From: G963668185 sp965237445
GTDB taxonomy: Bacteria > Chloroflexota > Dehalococcoidia > Lucifugimonadales > G963668185
Direction of reading: 5' to 3'
NCBI GenBank assembly: GCA_965237445.1
Contig: OZ250142.1
Span: 1,798,001 to 1,862,000, forward strand
DNA: 64,000 nt
Both the position numbers and the translations under genes were made by a program. The notes beneath the pieces were generated by a model that was given only the letters and a program-made list of their open reading frames with translations, was not told the DNA's origin and did no database searches. Below, piece by piece: positions 41,556 through 49,978 of this stretch (position 1 is the first letter of the stretch; each line of letters opens with the position of its first letter).

Positions 41556-41705
41556 CTAGCAGGCTGCGGAAGAATCTTTCCCGACCATGCTTCAGACCCA
41601 CTTCTTGACAGGAAGGGGAGGAGATTTGTATCTGAGGGACACCCTCAGACTCCCGGCAAAGGGGCTCTGCCCCTCTGCACACCCCGTTTTTCAGCAGCCT
41701 GCTAG
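41556..41705. repeat. 150-bp MITE-like element with 12-bp perfect terminal inverted repeats
   Basis: CTAGCAGGCTGC (41556-41567) is mirrored by GCAGCCTGCTAG (41694-41705). The interior has two further perfect hairpins, CTGAGGG-ACA-CCCTCAG and AGGGGC-TCT-GCCCCT, and no ORF. The end sequence CAGGCTGCTGAAAAA on one side resembles IS-type termini. The element lies between the prfB start (41507) and the terminator of the next gene. Mobility by a transposase in trans is inferred. Confidence 0.75.
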
Positions 41706-41738
41706 AGACGCAGGGACACTCGGAGTAAAGGGACAAAG

Positions 41739-41769
41739 AGAGGCCCCCGCCTTCAAGGCGGGGGCCTCT
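41739..41769 (-). terminator. Rho-independent terminator after the collagen-like gene
   Basis: AGAGGCCCCCGCC and GGCGGGGGCCTCT pair into a perfect stem of about 13 bp with a short loop, 22 bases past the stop of the minus-strand gene at 41792. The following minus-strand sequence CTTTGTCCCTTT is T-rich. Confidence 0.8.
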
Positions 41770-41791
41770 TACTTTGGGTCGGAGAAATGTC

Positions 41792-42907
41792 TTACTTGTC
41801 TGCTACTACCAGAGGAGCGGTTGTATTGTACCCACTGTTTACGCCTTGGGCGACAACGGTGTGGACACCGGTAGCCATGTCAGCACTGAGCGAGATCTCT
41901 GCCATGAAGGCGCCGCTCGCATTCGTGGTACCGCTGCCCAGTATGGCTCCACCTGCGGTGAGGGTGACAACCTCAGAGTCTCCAAAACCGGAACCCCAAG
42001 CTGAAACTGTGTCGCCCGGCGAACCGCCGTTGATGAACACGGTTGCTGCTGGTGGCTCAGGCGTCGGGACCGGTGTCGCCACAGGCGTCGGCTCAGGCGT
42101 CGGCTCAGGCGGCTGCGGCGGCGGCTCTCTGACTACTAGAGGTGCGGTAACTTCGTTCTTCCCGCCCTTGGCGTGGAACGTATATGTGGTGTGTGCAGAA
42201 TCTGCGGGTATCGTGACGGTGGCTTCGAAAGAGCGATCCTCGCCCACCGTGGCGCCGCCGACGCTGTTACCTCGCAGGAAGAAGCCTACGACCTCGCCCT
42301 CGTCCCAGCCGGCGCCTCTGGCTCTAACAGTCTCTCCCGGTGAGCCGCCGTCGATTGTGAGCGATGCCGCCTGATTGGGCACAGGGCGCTTCGTGGACAC
42401 AATGCTGACGGGGGCAACCGCTAGACTTCCCTCGCTCCCTTGAGCCACTACCAGCCTTGGGCCAATGGCCGCGAGCTTGGTGTTCAGGTTACCGCCGAGC
42501 TCTTCAGTCGAAATCTCAAAGACACCTTGGCCGTCGGCAACCCCATCGCCGATAGGGCGTGCCAATGCAGGGTTCCGGGAGATGACCAAGAGTGCGCTGA
42601 CCTCTTCACTGGGTTGGAAGCCTGCGCCGCGTACCGTTACGCGCTCGGTCATCGTGAGAACGTTGTCATTGAGGGTAATCGTAGCCAAGGCAGAGGCTGC
42701 ATCCTGGCCGTCGGGACCTGGTGGACCTTGGGGACCTTGCGGTCCTTGTGGGCCCTGTTCGGTGGAGGCAGCGCCTGTAGAACCTGCCGGCCCCGCTGGT
42801 CCGGCTGACCCCTCTGGTCCGCTACACGCAACCAATGCAAGGATGGCAAACAGAGAGAGAAGCATGGCAAGACTGCCGAGACCTCTCTTGCTAAAGTACA
42901 TGGACAT
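41792..42907 (-). CDS. Collagen-like lipoprotein with three beta-sandwich repeats
   Basis: This surface protein of 371 residues has a signal peptide ending in the lipobox LVAC (Cys near 25). A collagen-like Gly-X-Y tract (GPEGSAGPAGPAG ... GPQGPQGPQGPPGPDG, about 27-68) follows, then three Ig/IPT-like repeats. Each repeat has a (G)xGFxPSEEV/GAGWDEGEVV/GSGFGDSEVV-type strand and an end like VTVRGAGF or DTVSAWGSGF. A Pro/Thr-rich linker (PTPEPTPVATPVPTPEP) separates the last two. Start ATG 42907 has GGGGG upstream. The protein probably projects from the cell surface for adhesion or scaffolding. Function is inferred from architecture. Confidence 0.85.
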   Translation of the reverse strand: MSMYFSKRGLGSLAMLLSLFAILALVACSGPEGSAGPAGPAGSTGAASTEQGPQGPQGPQGPPGPDGQDAASALATITLNDNVLTMTERVTVRGAGFQPSEEVSALLVISRNPALARPIGDGVADGQGVFEISTEELGGNLNTKLAAIGPRLVVAQGSEGSLAVAPVSIVSTKRPVPNQAASLTIDGGSPGETVRARGAGWDEGEVVGFFLRGNSVGGATVGEDRSFEATVTIPADSAHTTYTFHAKGGKNEVTAPLVVREPPPQPPEPTPEPTPVATPVPTPEPPAATVFINGGSPGDTVSAWGSGFGDSEVVTLTAGGAILGSGTTNASGAFMAEISLSADMATGVHTVVAQGVNSGYNTTAPLVVADK

Positions 42908-43130
42908 CGGGCCCCCTTTCTGGAAACGCATTACTCGTGACATAGGCAATGGGCGCCGCCGTTCGGGATACTGGACCATCATGGCCGTCATACGTCAGGA
43001 AGGCGTAGCTAGTCCCCATTGACGGGCCCAATCTTATGCATCTGTCTCAGAGTATGTCAAGTCCTACAGCCCTCCCAAGCGGGTGAATGTTTGGACGTCG
43101 CCGCGCATGTAGACAGGCTTGGCGGCTCTG

Positions 43131-43160
43131 TTGTCCGGCCAGTACGGTTGCTGCTATAGT
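43131..43160 (+). promoter_or_regulatory. Promoter for tRNA-Arg (CCG)
   Basis: TTGTCC at 43131-43136 and TATAGT at 43155-43160 with an 18-base spacer look like a sigma-70-type promoter. Transcription would begin about 75 bases before the tRNA. Confidence 0.55.
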
Positions 43161-43242
43161 TCGTAGCTGTCGGTGTGCGTTGAAGGGGCCGCGTCGAAGG
43201 TTGAAGATCCCCGCGTGCCACCGTCCTCAACAGTGTCGGGTC

Positions 43243-43317
43243 GCCCCCGTAGCTCAGCGGATAGAGCGCTGGCCTCCGAAGCCAGGCGCGTGGGTTCGAG
43301 TCCCGCCGGGGGCGCCA
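43243..43317 (+). tRNA. tRNA-Arg (anticodon CCG)
   Basis: The sequence folds as a tRNA: acceptor GCCCCCG pairs with CGGGGGC, the D stem is GCTC/GAGC, the anticodon stem is CTGGC/GCCAG around the loop CTCCGAA (anticodon CCG) and the T arm is GTGGG-TTCGAGT-CCCGC. CCA is encoded at 43315-43317. It lies in the gap before the exonuclease gene. Confidence 0.96.
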
Positions 43318-43357
43318 GAACATTATGTAGCCGCGCCAATCTGGTACGTGGACCGAT

Positions 43358-44236
43358 TCAGGATGCACTCCAGAGGTGGGGCATGTTCCTCAATTGCCGG
43401 AACCCAAGCTCGTCGCAGAGCTCCGCGAACTGGTCTCTTTTGACGCCTCTCCACTCAAGATCTTTCCGAGTTTCGGCAATGGGGACGTCGTAGCGTAAGG
43501 TCGCCAGCCTCTTGTACAGGGCGGCTTCGGATCGGTGCGCTGCGAGGTTGACTGCGAGCGATCTGGCGCCTCGCACCCTCACGTCCCACAGCGCTTCAGA
43601 GTCTGGGATCGTTTCTAGGGCGCCGTAGCGGGACAGAACGGTCGCAGCCGACTTAGCGCCCCAGCGCGGTACTCCCGGGATCCCGTCGGCGCTATCCCCG
43701 ACGAGGGCCAGGTAGTCTGGGATCGACTCTGGCGGCACGCCCATCTTCTCGACGACCCCATCCGTGTCAATAACTATGTTTCGGCGCCGGTCCAGGCAAA
43801 CCACACTTCGTCCGTCCACTAGCTGCATGAGGTCCTTGTCCGGCGAGCATATGAGAGTTTGGACCACATCTGCTTCTCCTGACCAACGTCGTACGGCGGT
43901 GGCGATGACGTCATCAGCTTCAAACTCGACCATCGGCCATGTGACAAGCCCGAGGGCGGAGGCTGCGCGTTCGGCAAGCTCGAACTGTGCGAGCAGCTCT
44001 TTGGGGGCGTCCTCTCCAGTCTTGTAACCATCGAACATCTCGTTGCGGAATGACCTGATTTCGTGATCGAACGCGCATGCCACATGGGTGACATTCTCTC
44101 CTCGCAGCAGTGAGAGGAGAGTCTGGATCAGGCCGCGAACCGCTCCAACGGCGCGGCCATCGGGCGATGTTGCGGGCGGTGCTCCGTAGTGAGCCCTGAA
44201 CAGTTCGTACGTGCCGTCGACAAAGTGAAGGTACAC
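43358..44236 (-). CDS. Stand-alone 5'-3' exonuclease (FEN-like domain of DNA polymerase I type)
   Basis: This protein of 292 residues is the 5'-nuclease domain on its own. It starts at a GTG at 44236. The metal-binding acidic residues sit in FVDGTYELFRAHYG (first Asp), CAFDHEIRSFRNEMFDGYK, EFEADDVIATAVRRW and CSPDKDLMQLV. The helix-hairpin-helix region IPDYLALVGDSADGIPGVPRWGAKSAATVLSRYG binds DNA. Such proteins remove 5' flaps or RNA primers. Many bacteria with a Pol I that has its own 5' domain still carry this extra copy. The gene is convergent with the tRNA on one side and divergent from the tRNA-Arg (CCT) on the other. Confidence 0.92.
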   Translation of the reverse strand: MYLHFVDGTYELFRAHYGAPPATSPDGRAVGAVRGLIQTLLSLLRGENVTHVACAFDHEIRSFRNEMFDGYKTGEDAPKELLAQFELAERAASALGLVTWPMVEFEADDVIATAVRRWSGEADVVQTLICSPDKDLMQLVDGRSVVCLDRRRNIVIDTDGVVEKMGVPPESIPDYLALVGDSADGIPGVPRWGAKSAATVLSRYGALETIPDSEALWDVRVRGARSLAVNLAAHRSEAALYKRLATLRYDVPIAETRKDLEWRGVKRDQFAELCDELGFRQLRNMPHLWSAS

Positions 44237-44350
44237 GGTTGCGCCTCGGGGAATGCCGGGTCAATGGGACAGGATTATGCCGGCGATTGTACCAGCGGCC
44301 CGTAGATAGAGCCGTCTGGATCAATTAACATATTTGAGCTTAATTAATGC

Positions 44351-44425
44351 GCCCCTGTAGCTCAGAGGATAGAGCATCGGTTTCCTAAACCGTGTGCCCG
44401 GGTTCGAGTCCCGGCAGGGGTACCA
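44351..44425 (+). tRNA. tRNA-Arg (anticodon CCT)
   Basis: Acceptor GCCCCTG pairs with CAGGGGT (one G-U), the D stem is GCTC/GAGC, the anticodon loop TTCCTAA has anticodon CCT, and the T arm is GCCCGGG-TTCGAGT-CCCGG with encoded CCA at 44423-44425. The outermost anticodon-stem pair (27-43) is a U-U mismatch, slightly unusual. Confidence 0.94.
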
Positions 44426-44469
44426 CAAACAGCTAGGGAGTAGAGAGTATCGGTTGTGTAATTGTTGTG

Positions 44470-44510
44470 TACATGTTGTCAACAGTTTGACACTCTCTTG
44501 ACAACATGTA
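44470..44510. promoter_or_regulatory. Perfect 13-bp inverted repeat upstream of a lipoprotein gene
   Basis: TACATGTTGTCAA (44470-44482) is mirrored by TTGACAACATGTA (44498-44510) around 15 bases. It lies 45 bases after tRNA-Arg (CCT) and 200 bases before the lipoprotein start. AT-rich with no T run, it looks more like a protein-binding operator than a terminator. The TTGACA in the right arm could be a -35 box. Confidence 0.45.
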
Positions 44511-44709
44511 ATCTCTAACAGCCTTGGGTGCCTCGCTCCCTCTCGCGGGCATCATTAAAGTCCGCTTCTTCCTCGTTCCCTTCTTCTGACTAAGGTCATG
44601 CATCGATTATCGCAGTCTGAGAGCCGTGCGAACCGTGCGGCGATGTAGTATCTTCCGTCATGCATTTGGACCAGCTTTTTGGTCTCTTTCTCACTTGGGA
44701 GAACTAGCC

Positions 44710-45837
44710 ATGTACGATCGCGGCATCAAGTCTCGTTGCCTTGGACCAGCCTTCGCGGCAATTGCTCTCATCGCTCTGGTCGCCGCCTGTGGCTCCGACC
44801 CGGAGCCAACTTCGACGCCGACACCTGAGTCAACGCCGATTCCAACCCCGACGCCCACTCCCACACCAACGCCTGAAGCAACTCCGACACCTGAACCAAC
44901 TACGGCGCCCGTAGCCACGTCAACTCCATCGACGGCCCAGCCCGATGTCACCTTGGATAGCCTCGTCGTTACCGATGAGACCACCGGAATGGAACTGATG
45001 GACAAGGTTTCTGAGGCCGAGTCTTTCTGCGTCAGAGAGGCATTTGGAAACTTCATATTCGAGGTGTATCTGAACATACCGATCATGCAATCGGGAGCGG
45101 CAGAATCTGAAAGTGCGGCGTCCATGGCAGCGTCAATGTTCGGCTGCCTCACTCCCGATAATGCGGTCTTGCTCGGCGCGGCGTTTGTCGATTACGAGGC
45201 GGGAGGCTTCGAACCTGCATCTCGCGCCTGCATCGTCGAGGTCGGAAGGGAGCGCCCGGACATGCTCTTTGTCAGCCTGGGACTCTCTGAGATCCAGGAA
45301 GACTTGAGCGTGCCATCAGGGACGCAACCCTACACCGTGGAGCTTTTCAACTGCCTGACGGACTTCGAGAAGGTGGAGTTGCTGGCGCGCCACCAGAAGG
45401 CGTTCGACAGCCACACTACCGTCCGGGACCACGTGATCCCGGTGTTAACCGAATCTGAGCAGACTTGCATTCGCGAAGGGCATTCCAGCACCGGATACAC
45501 GGCCCTGCTTGGGTCAACTGTAATGGAGACGTTCACACCAGGATCCGCCCTGTCCAACTGCATTTCAGAGGAGAGCTACCTGCCCATCTTCATGGCGATT
45601 ACCGAGTCGCAGGCGGGAGGGCTAAGCGAAGGGTCCCAGGGTTGTCTCATCGCCTTTGGCGAAAACCACCCGCAATACGTGGCCCTCGTGGGGGCAGGGG
45701 AGTACGAGGTGTCATCGCTGACTGAGGAACAGCTTCTTGAGTTCGCGCAGGACGGCCTCAGGCACTTCGAGTGCTTGAACGACGACGAGCTTCATAACAT
45801 GGAGGCGCTAATTTCGCAGGCGTTGGCCAGTTCATAG
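44710..45837 (+). CDS. Lipoprotein with four Cys-pair repeats (unknown function)
   Basis: I do not recognise the family of this 375-residue protein. A signal peptide ends in the lipobox LVAAC (Cys near 24). A Thr/Pro-rich linker (about 28-72) follows, then four related segments of 50-75 residues. Each opens with a Cys in a helix, (F/A/T/G)C(V/I/L)xE-type, as in SFCVREAFG, ACIVEVGRE, TCIREGHSS and GCLIAFGEN. Each closes with a second Cys as in GCLTPDNAV, NCLTDFEKVEL, NCISEESYL and ECLNDDELHNM. The same segment occurs twice at the N-terminus of the protein at 49979. GGGAGAA supports the start at 44710. Confidence 0.8.
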   Translation: MYDRGIKSRCLGPAFAAIALIALVAACGSDPEPTSTPTPESTPIPTPTPTPTPTPEATPTPEPTTAPVATSTPSTAQPDVTLDSLVVTDETTGMELMDKVSEAESFCVREAFGNFIFEVYLNIPIMQSGAAESESAASMAASMFGCLTPDNAVLLGAAFVDYEAGGFEPASRACIVEVGRERPDMLFVSLGLSEIQEDLSVPSGTQPYTVELFNCLTDFEKVELLARHQKAFDSHTTVRDHVIPVLTESEQTCIREGHSSTGYTALLGSTVMETFTPGSALSNCISEESYLPIFMAITESQAGGLSEGSQGCLIAFGENHPQYVALVGAGEYEVSSLTEEQLLEFAQDGLRHFECLNDDELHNMEALISQALASS

Positions 45838-46053
45838 CTACATGCCGCCACATTGAAACGGTCGCGCGCTCTCGACTCTAACGAATCCTGACCGCTTGGA
45901 ACATTGAATCCCCGGCGCGTAGATCGCATGCAGAACAGCGCGGCGTAGCAGATACCGCCATGCCTTGCGGGGCTGCCACTGGCTCCGTTGACGTGGCCGC
46001 TGGGCGGCGTTTACACTCAATTTAGCCCTCGGCGCCTTACTTGGGGGTCCTGC

Positions 46054-47489
46054 TTGCCCGAACTGAGCGAAAACGGCTTCCCCGGCTACGACATGTTCGT
46101 GATCGGTACGGGTCCTGCCGGTCAGCGTGCTGCCATTCAGGCGGCCAAGCTGGGCAAGAAGGTCGGAATCTGCGATCGCAGGGATGTTGTCGGCGGGGTT
46201 TGCATCAACACCGGCACAATCCCTTCCAAAACTTTCCGTGAGGCCGTCCTTTACCTGACCGGATTCGGGCAGCGCGGGGTTTACGGCTCTTCCTTTACCG
46301 TCAAAGAAGACATCTCTATGGCGGACGATCTCTTGCACCGGTGCAACCAGGTAATTGGACGCGAGACAGAAGTGATCCGCCACCAAATGAGGCGCAACCG
46401 CGTCCACGTGCTGGAGGGTGAGGCCTCTTTCCAGTCACCGCACGTCCTTGCCGTCTCCGGACGCAACGGCACGGTTAAAGTCAACGCGGACAGGATCGTC
46501 ATTGCCACCGGCACGAACCCCACTCCTCCGCCCGGATTCGATTCGGACGACGCTTTGATCGTGGACTCCGACAGTGTCCTCGGTCTCGACACCATACCCC
46601 GCACCATGACCGTAGTCGGGGCGGGCGTCATCGGCATTGAATACGCTTCGATATTCGCTGCCCTCGGTGTCGAGGTCACCATTGTGGAGAGGCGGACCGG
46701 CATCCTTGAGTTCGTGGACAGGGAGATTGTTGAGGCGCTCGTCTATCACATGCGGGACATGGGCTGCATCTTCAGGCTCGGCGAAGAGGTCGAGCGGTGG
46801 AGACGGTTCAGGGGAAAGCAGTGGCCTCCCTGAAGTCGGGCAAGAGAATAGTATCCGATCTGTTTCTGTACTCCGTGGGACGCGTGGGAGCAACGACCGC
46901 CTTGAATCTCCAGTCAGCCGGTCTTGGAGCCGACGATCGGGGGCGGATTTCGGTCGACGATAATCACCAGACGGCACAGCCTCACATTTATGCCGTCGGC
47001 GATGTAGTGGGCTTTCCATCGCTGGCCTCCACGTCGATGGAGCAGGGCAGGATCGCGGCTTGCCACGCATTCGGAATCGAGTACGAGTCTTCCCCGGAGA
47101 ATTTCCCGTTCGGGATCTATTCCGTACCAGAGTTGTCGATGGTGGGAAGTACCGAGGAGGTGCTAACGGAGGCCGGCGTGCCCTACGAGGTTGGCTTGGC
47201 GAGGTACCGTGAGATTGCGAGAGGCAGCATCATGGGTGATGAAACAGGCATGCTGAAGTTGCTGTTCCACCGCGAATCCCACAAGCTGCTGGGTACGCAT
47301 ATCATCGGCGCGGGTGCTGCCGAGCTGGCGCACATTGGACAGGCCGTCCTGGCCTTCGGCGGAACCCTGGACTACTTCGTCAACACCGTCTTCAACTACC
47401 CTACGCTCGCCGAGTGCTACAAGGTGGCGGCGCTTGACTGCTACAACAAGATCGGTCCTGCATCGGTTCAAGCGGCGCCGATCGGCTAG
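46054..47489 (+). CDS. sthA: Soluble pyridine nucleotide transhydrogenase (Si-specific), apparent -1 frameshift
   Basis: SthA balances NADPH and NADH pools through FAD. The first frame carries the FAD site VIGTGPAGQRAAI (near 17-29) and the family-specific GGVCINTGTIPSKTFREAVL, where the second redox Cys of dihydrolipoamide dehydrogenases is Thr, as in true SthA. It continues to the NAD(P) site VVGAGVIGIEYASIFAALG. At about 46795 the frame fails (after LGEEVE). The rest, including YAVGDVVGFPSLASTSMEQG and the dimer domain, continues in another frame from about 46797. One missing base near 46789-46798 restores an ordinary 478-residue enzyme. The start is a TTG at 46054 with GGGGG upstream. Confidence 0.9.
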
Positions 47490-47613
47490 GCCCTGCGCCT
47501 GATTCCTTCAGCCGCACCGCAAGTCGGGACGGCCGGCTCGTATGAAGCACCGCTTCACGCAGGCCTTCGGGGCCATTCCCATTCTGCCGTACGCGGCAAT
47601 TTCAACTACTGAA

Positions 47614-49554
47614 CTACTGAAGGGTACTGCGCTGGTATCTTCGCCAGACGGTAACCGCCAGCAGCGTGGCCAATGCAGCAACTGCGAGCATCAGGCCGGC
47701 CTGGCTGATAGCCGCAGCAAACTCGTTGGTTGCCGCCTCCGCCATGTCGACCAGCTTGGAGGCGGCCAGGTACGCTGTTTCGCCGAAGTGCCCTTCGGCC
47801 TGAGACAGGGCTTCGGACCGGACCTGATCGAACGCTTCGCCTGAGGCCCCCCGAAACAGAGGTCCCGCGAAGGCGTAGGCCGCCGCAGCCGCTGCAAGCA
47901 GGGCTGAAGATGCCCACCCAATCTTCCCCGGCCAACTGCGTCCCAGTATGAGCCCGATGCCGACCAGCAGTATCGAAGTAGCTAGATAGGCTGGCCACTC
48001 GTAGCGGCGCGCGGAGTGGACCCATTTTCGGACGTTGTCCAAAGCCTCGCCAGCCTGGTTGGCGCCACCTTCTGCACGCTCTTCCTCATATGTGTGGATG
48101 TAGCCTTCGGACAGGTATGAGCGGGTGCCATCCAATAGGCGCAGGATTTCAGGCTCTTGAGACAGGTCGGCCCGCAGCGAGTCCTGGTTGTAGGTCCAGC
48201 CATCGCTGAAGAAGTCCCGCAGCCTGTCAAATGACTCAAGGAACTCTCGACCACCGGCCTCCCTCAAGGTTGAGCGCAATGTTTCTTCATTGAGAGTCAC
48301 CGTGTCCGGGACGCGTGTCAGGAGAACCGATCGAACTGCTTCCTCGATTGCAGGGCGAGCCAGGTCCGAGAGTTCGCTGGCCGAGATGCCTGAAGCGACG
48401 CAGTCTGGCAACGTACGCCCGGAACTGAATTGCTCCAGTGCAACGTCTGCTTCCGCTTCGCAGGGCGGTAGATCGACCAGCGCACTCGTCACTTTGGCAA
48501 TTGCAATCTCCGTCAAGGCACTGGTTGCTTCGCTTCTGTTGCGTATCAGGGAAACATCGACTGAGAACTCATCAGATTTACCCACCACGAACGTACTTAC
48601 GCCGTCTACGACCGTCTCCGCTTGTTCCCGGACCCACGAGGGAGATGCAACCTGCTGCATAGATAATAAGACGTCCTCAGGTGATATCTCGATGCCGTAG
48701 GGCAGCGCCACAGGCTCTCGCAGGCCGTCCCGTACAGGGCGTTCCACTACGCCTACATACAGCAGCTCGAGAGAGTCCGTCTCGAGCAACAATGCCTTGA
48801 TCTCCTCCTGGGACTTCTCTACCTCCTCATCGTTAGGTGGAATGTTGAACTCGAAGGTGTCCGAGTCCCCTACGAGGTACGCGGGCGACTCATCCAAGCC
48901 CTGCTCGACCTGTTCAGCCAACCAATCAGCGGTAAAGGCAAGCATCACGGCATCAGCCATCCGGTCTTCCGTCTCCGCGCTGCCCCTGAACAGAAAGACC
49001 GGCCAGCCGTGAGGGCTCTCGATCGTGGCCAGCGCCCTGCCCGTGATTTCTCTGACCCTGGGTTCGAACTCTCGCTCCAGGAAAAGGTCATAGGCGTCCC
49101 CCTCTCGCATGAGCGCCTGTATCTCAACTGCGGCCTTCATAATGTGCCCCGCAGCGTCCATCGACAGGTCTACCTGGTCTCGATCCCCCGCGATGTACTC
49201 ACCTATACCCAACGCCACAGGGGACACCATTTGTCTGAGTTCTTGGGGAGACATGGCGCGGTGAAATGAGTCCACCAGTTGGGAAGTGCTCAGACCGGAA
49301 GTCGCAATTGGATTCTCGCGTAGAGTCAGTCCATAGTCCTGGGGCTTGAGTTTTCGGGTGTCATCGATGGTTGACACCAGCATGTCATTCATCACGAACC
49401 TGTAGAAGTCGGCCTCTTCCAGTTGCTCGGGAATGAACTCTGGATTCAGAACAGTACGGTTCAATCCCTGAAAGGTCAGAGAAACGAACAGCCCCAGGAG
49501 CATGGCGAGCCCCAGGACAATTGCTGCTAAGTATCGCAGTAGAAGCACGCTCAT
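47614..49554 (-). CDS. Large membrane protein with extracytoplasmic domain (unknown function)
   Basis: I do not recognise this 646-residue protein. It has an N-terminal membrane segment (about 5-30), a large mostly helical extracytoplasmic region, then three membrane segments near the C-terminus (about 535-555, 565-585 and 610-632) and a short basic tail (WRRYQRSTLQ). The outside region has two similar parts, each with SPxELRxxV/SPEDVLLSMQQ-like helices. GC and codon use fit the neighbours and the frame is long, so it is a real gene. It is convergent with sthA (125-base gap). No partner gene points to its role. Confidence 0.75.
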   Translation of the reverse strand: MSVLLLRYLAAIVLGLAMLLGLFVSLTFQGLNRTVLNPEFIPEQLEEADFYRFVMNDMLVSTIDDTRKLKPQDYGLTLRENPIATSGLSTSQLVDSFHRAMSPQELRQMVSPVALGIGEYIAGDRDQVDLSMDAAGHIMKAAVEIQALMREGDAYDLFLEREFEPRVREITGRALATIESPHGWPVFLFRGSAETEDRMADAVMLAFTADWLAEQVEQGLDESPAYLVGDSDTFEFNIPPNDEEVEKSQEEIKALLLETDSLELLYVGVVERPVRDGLREPVALPYGIEISPEDVLLSMQQVASPSWVREQAETVVDGVSTFVVGKSDEFSVDVSLIRNRSEATSALTEIAIAKVTSALVDLPPCEAEADVALEQFSSGRTLPDCVASGISASELSDLARPAIEEAVRSVLLTRVPDTVTLNEETLRSTLREAGGREFLESFDRLRDFFSDGWTYNQDSLRADLSQEPEILRLLDGTRSYLSEGYIHTYEEERAEGGANQAGEALDNVRKWVHSARRYEWPAYLATSILLVGIGLILGRSWPGKIGWASSALLAAAAAAYAFAGPLFRGASGEAFDQVRSEALSQAEGHFGETAYLAASKLVDMAEAATNEFAAAISQAGLMLAVAALATLLAVTVWRRYQRSTLQ

Positions 49555-49978
49555 ACTTGCTCCGCCTTGCTAGGTCGGTTGGCACTTCTGCTTGGTGGAG
49601 ATTCTGAAAGGGGTCCGCCGTGAGAGACCGTGGGCACGTGCATTGACCTTGTATTCGTTCGATGCGAACCGGACAACGGGCCTGCGGACACATTCGCGGG
49701 GCTGAGTTCACGATACTGTGCCTGTGTGCCGGCGTCCAGTGCGGGATCTGGTTATTGCTGCCTCTTTGACAAATGGCCTGATGGCTCATGAACCACATCC
49801 TTGGGCATTGAGGATTAGGAGAAGGCAAAGGGACATATCACAGCGACTTAGCGTTTGACTCCATACGGTCACAGTTGGCCTGTACAGTTCGCGGTATTCT
49901 CATGCTAATGTTGAAGTACGCCGCAAGCTGTTCCGGCAGGTGGAGCCTTGTCCAAGCGTCAGACCAAACAAGCGAGAC
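49555..49978. other. Spacer with no gene seen
   Basis: This 424-base divergent gap lies between the unknown membrane protein and the propeller lipoprotein. It must hold promoters for both, but I could not pick a convincing pair. The apparent minus-strand frame over 49385-49828 has no family features. Confidence 0.5.
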
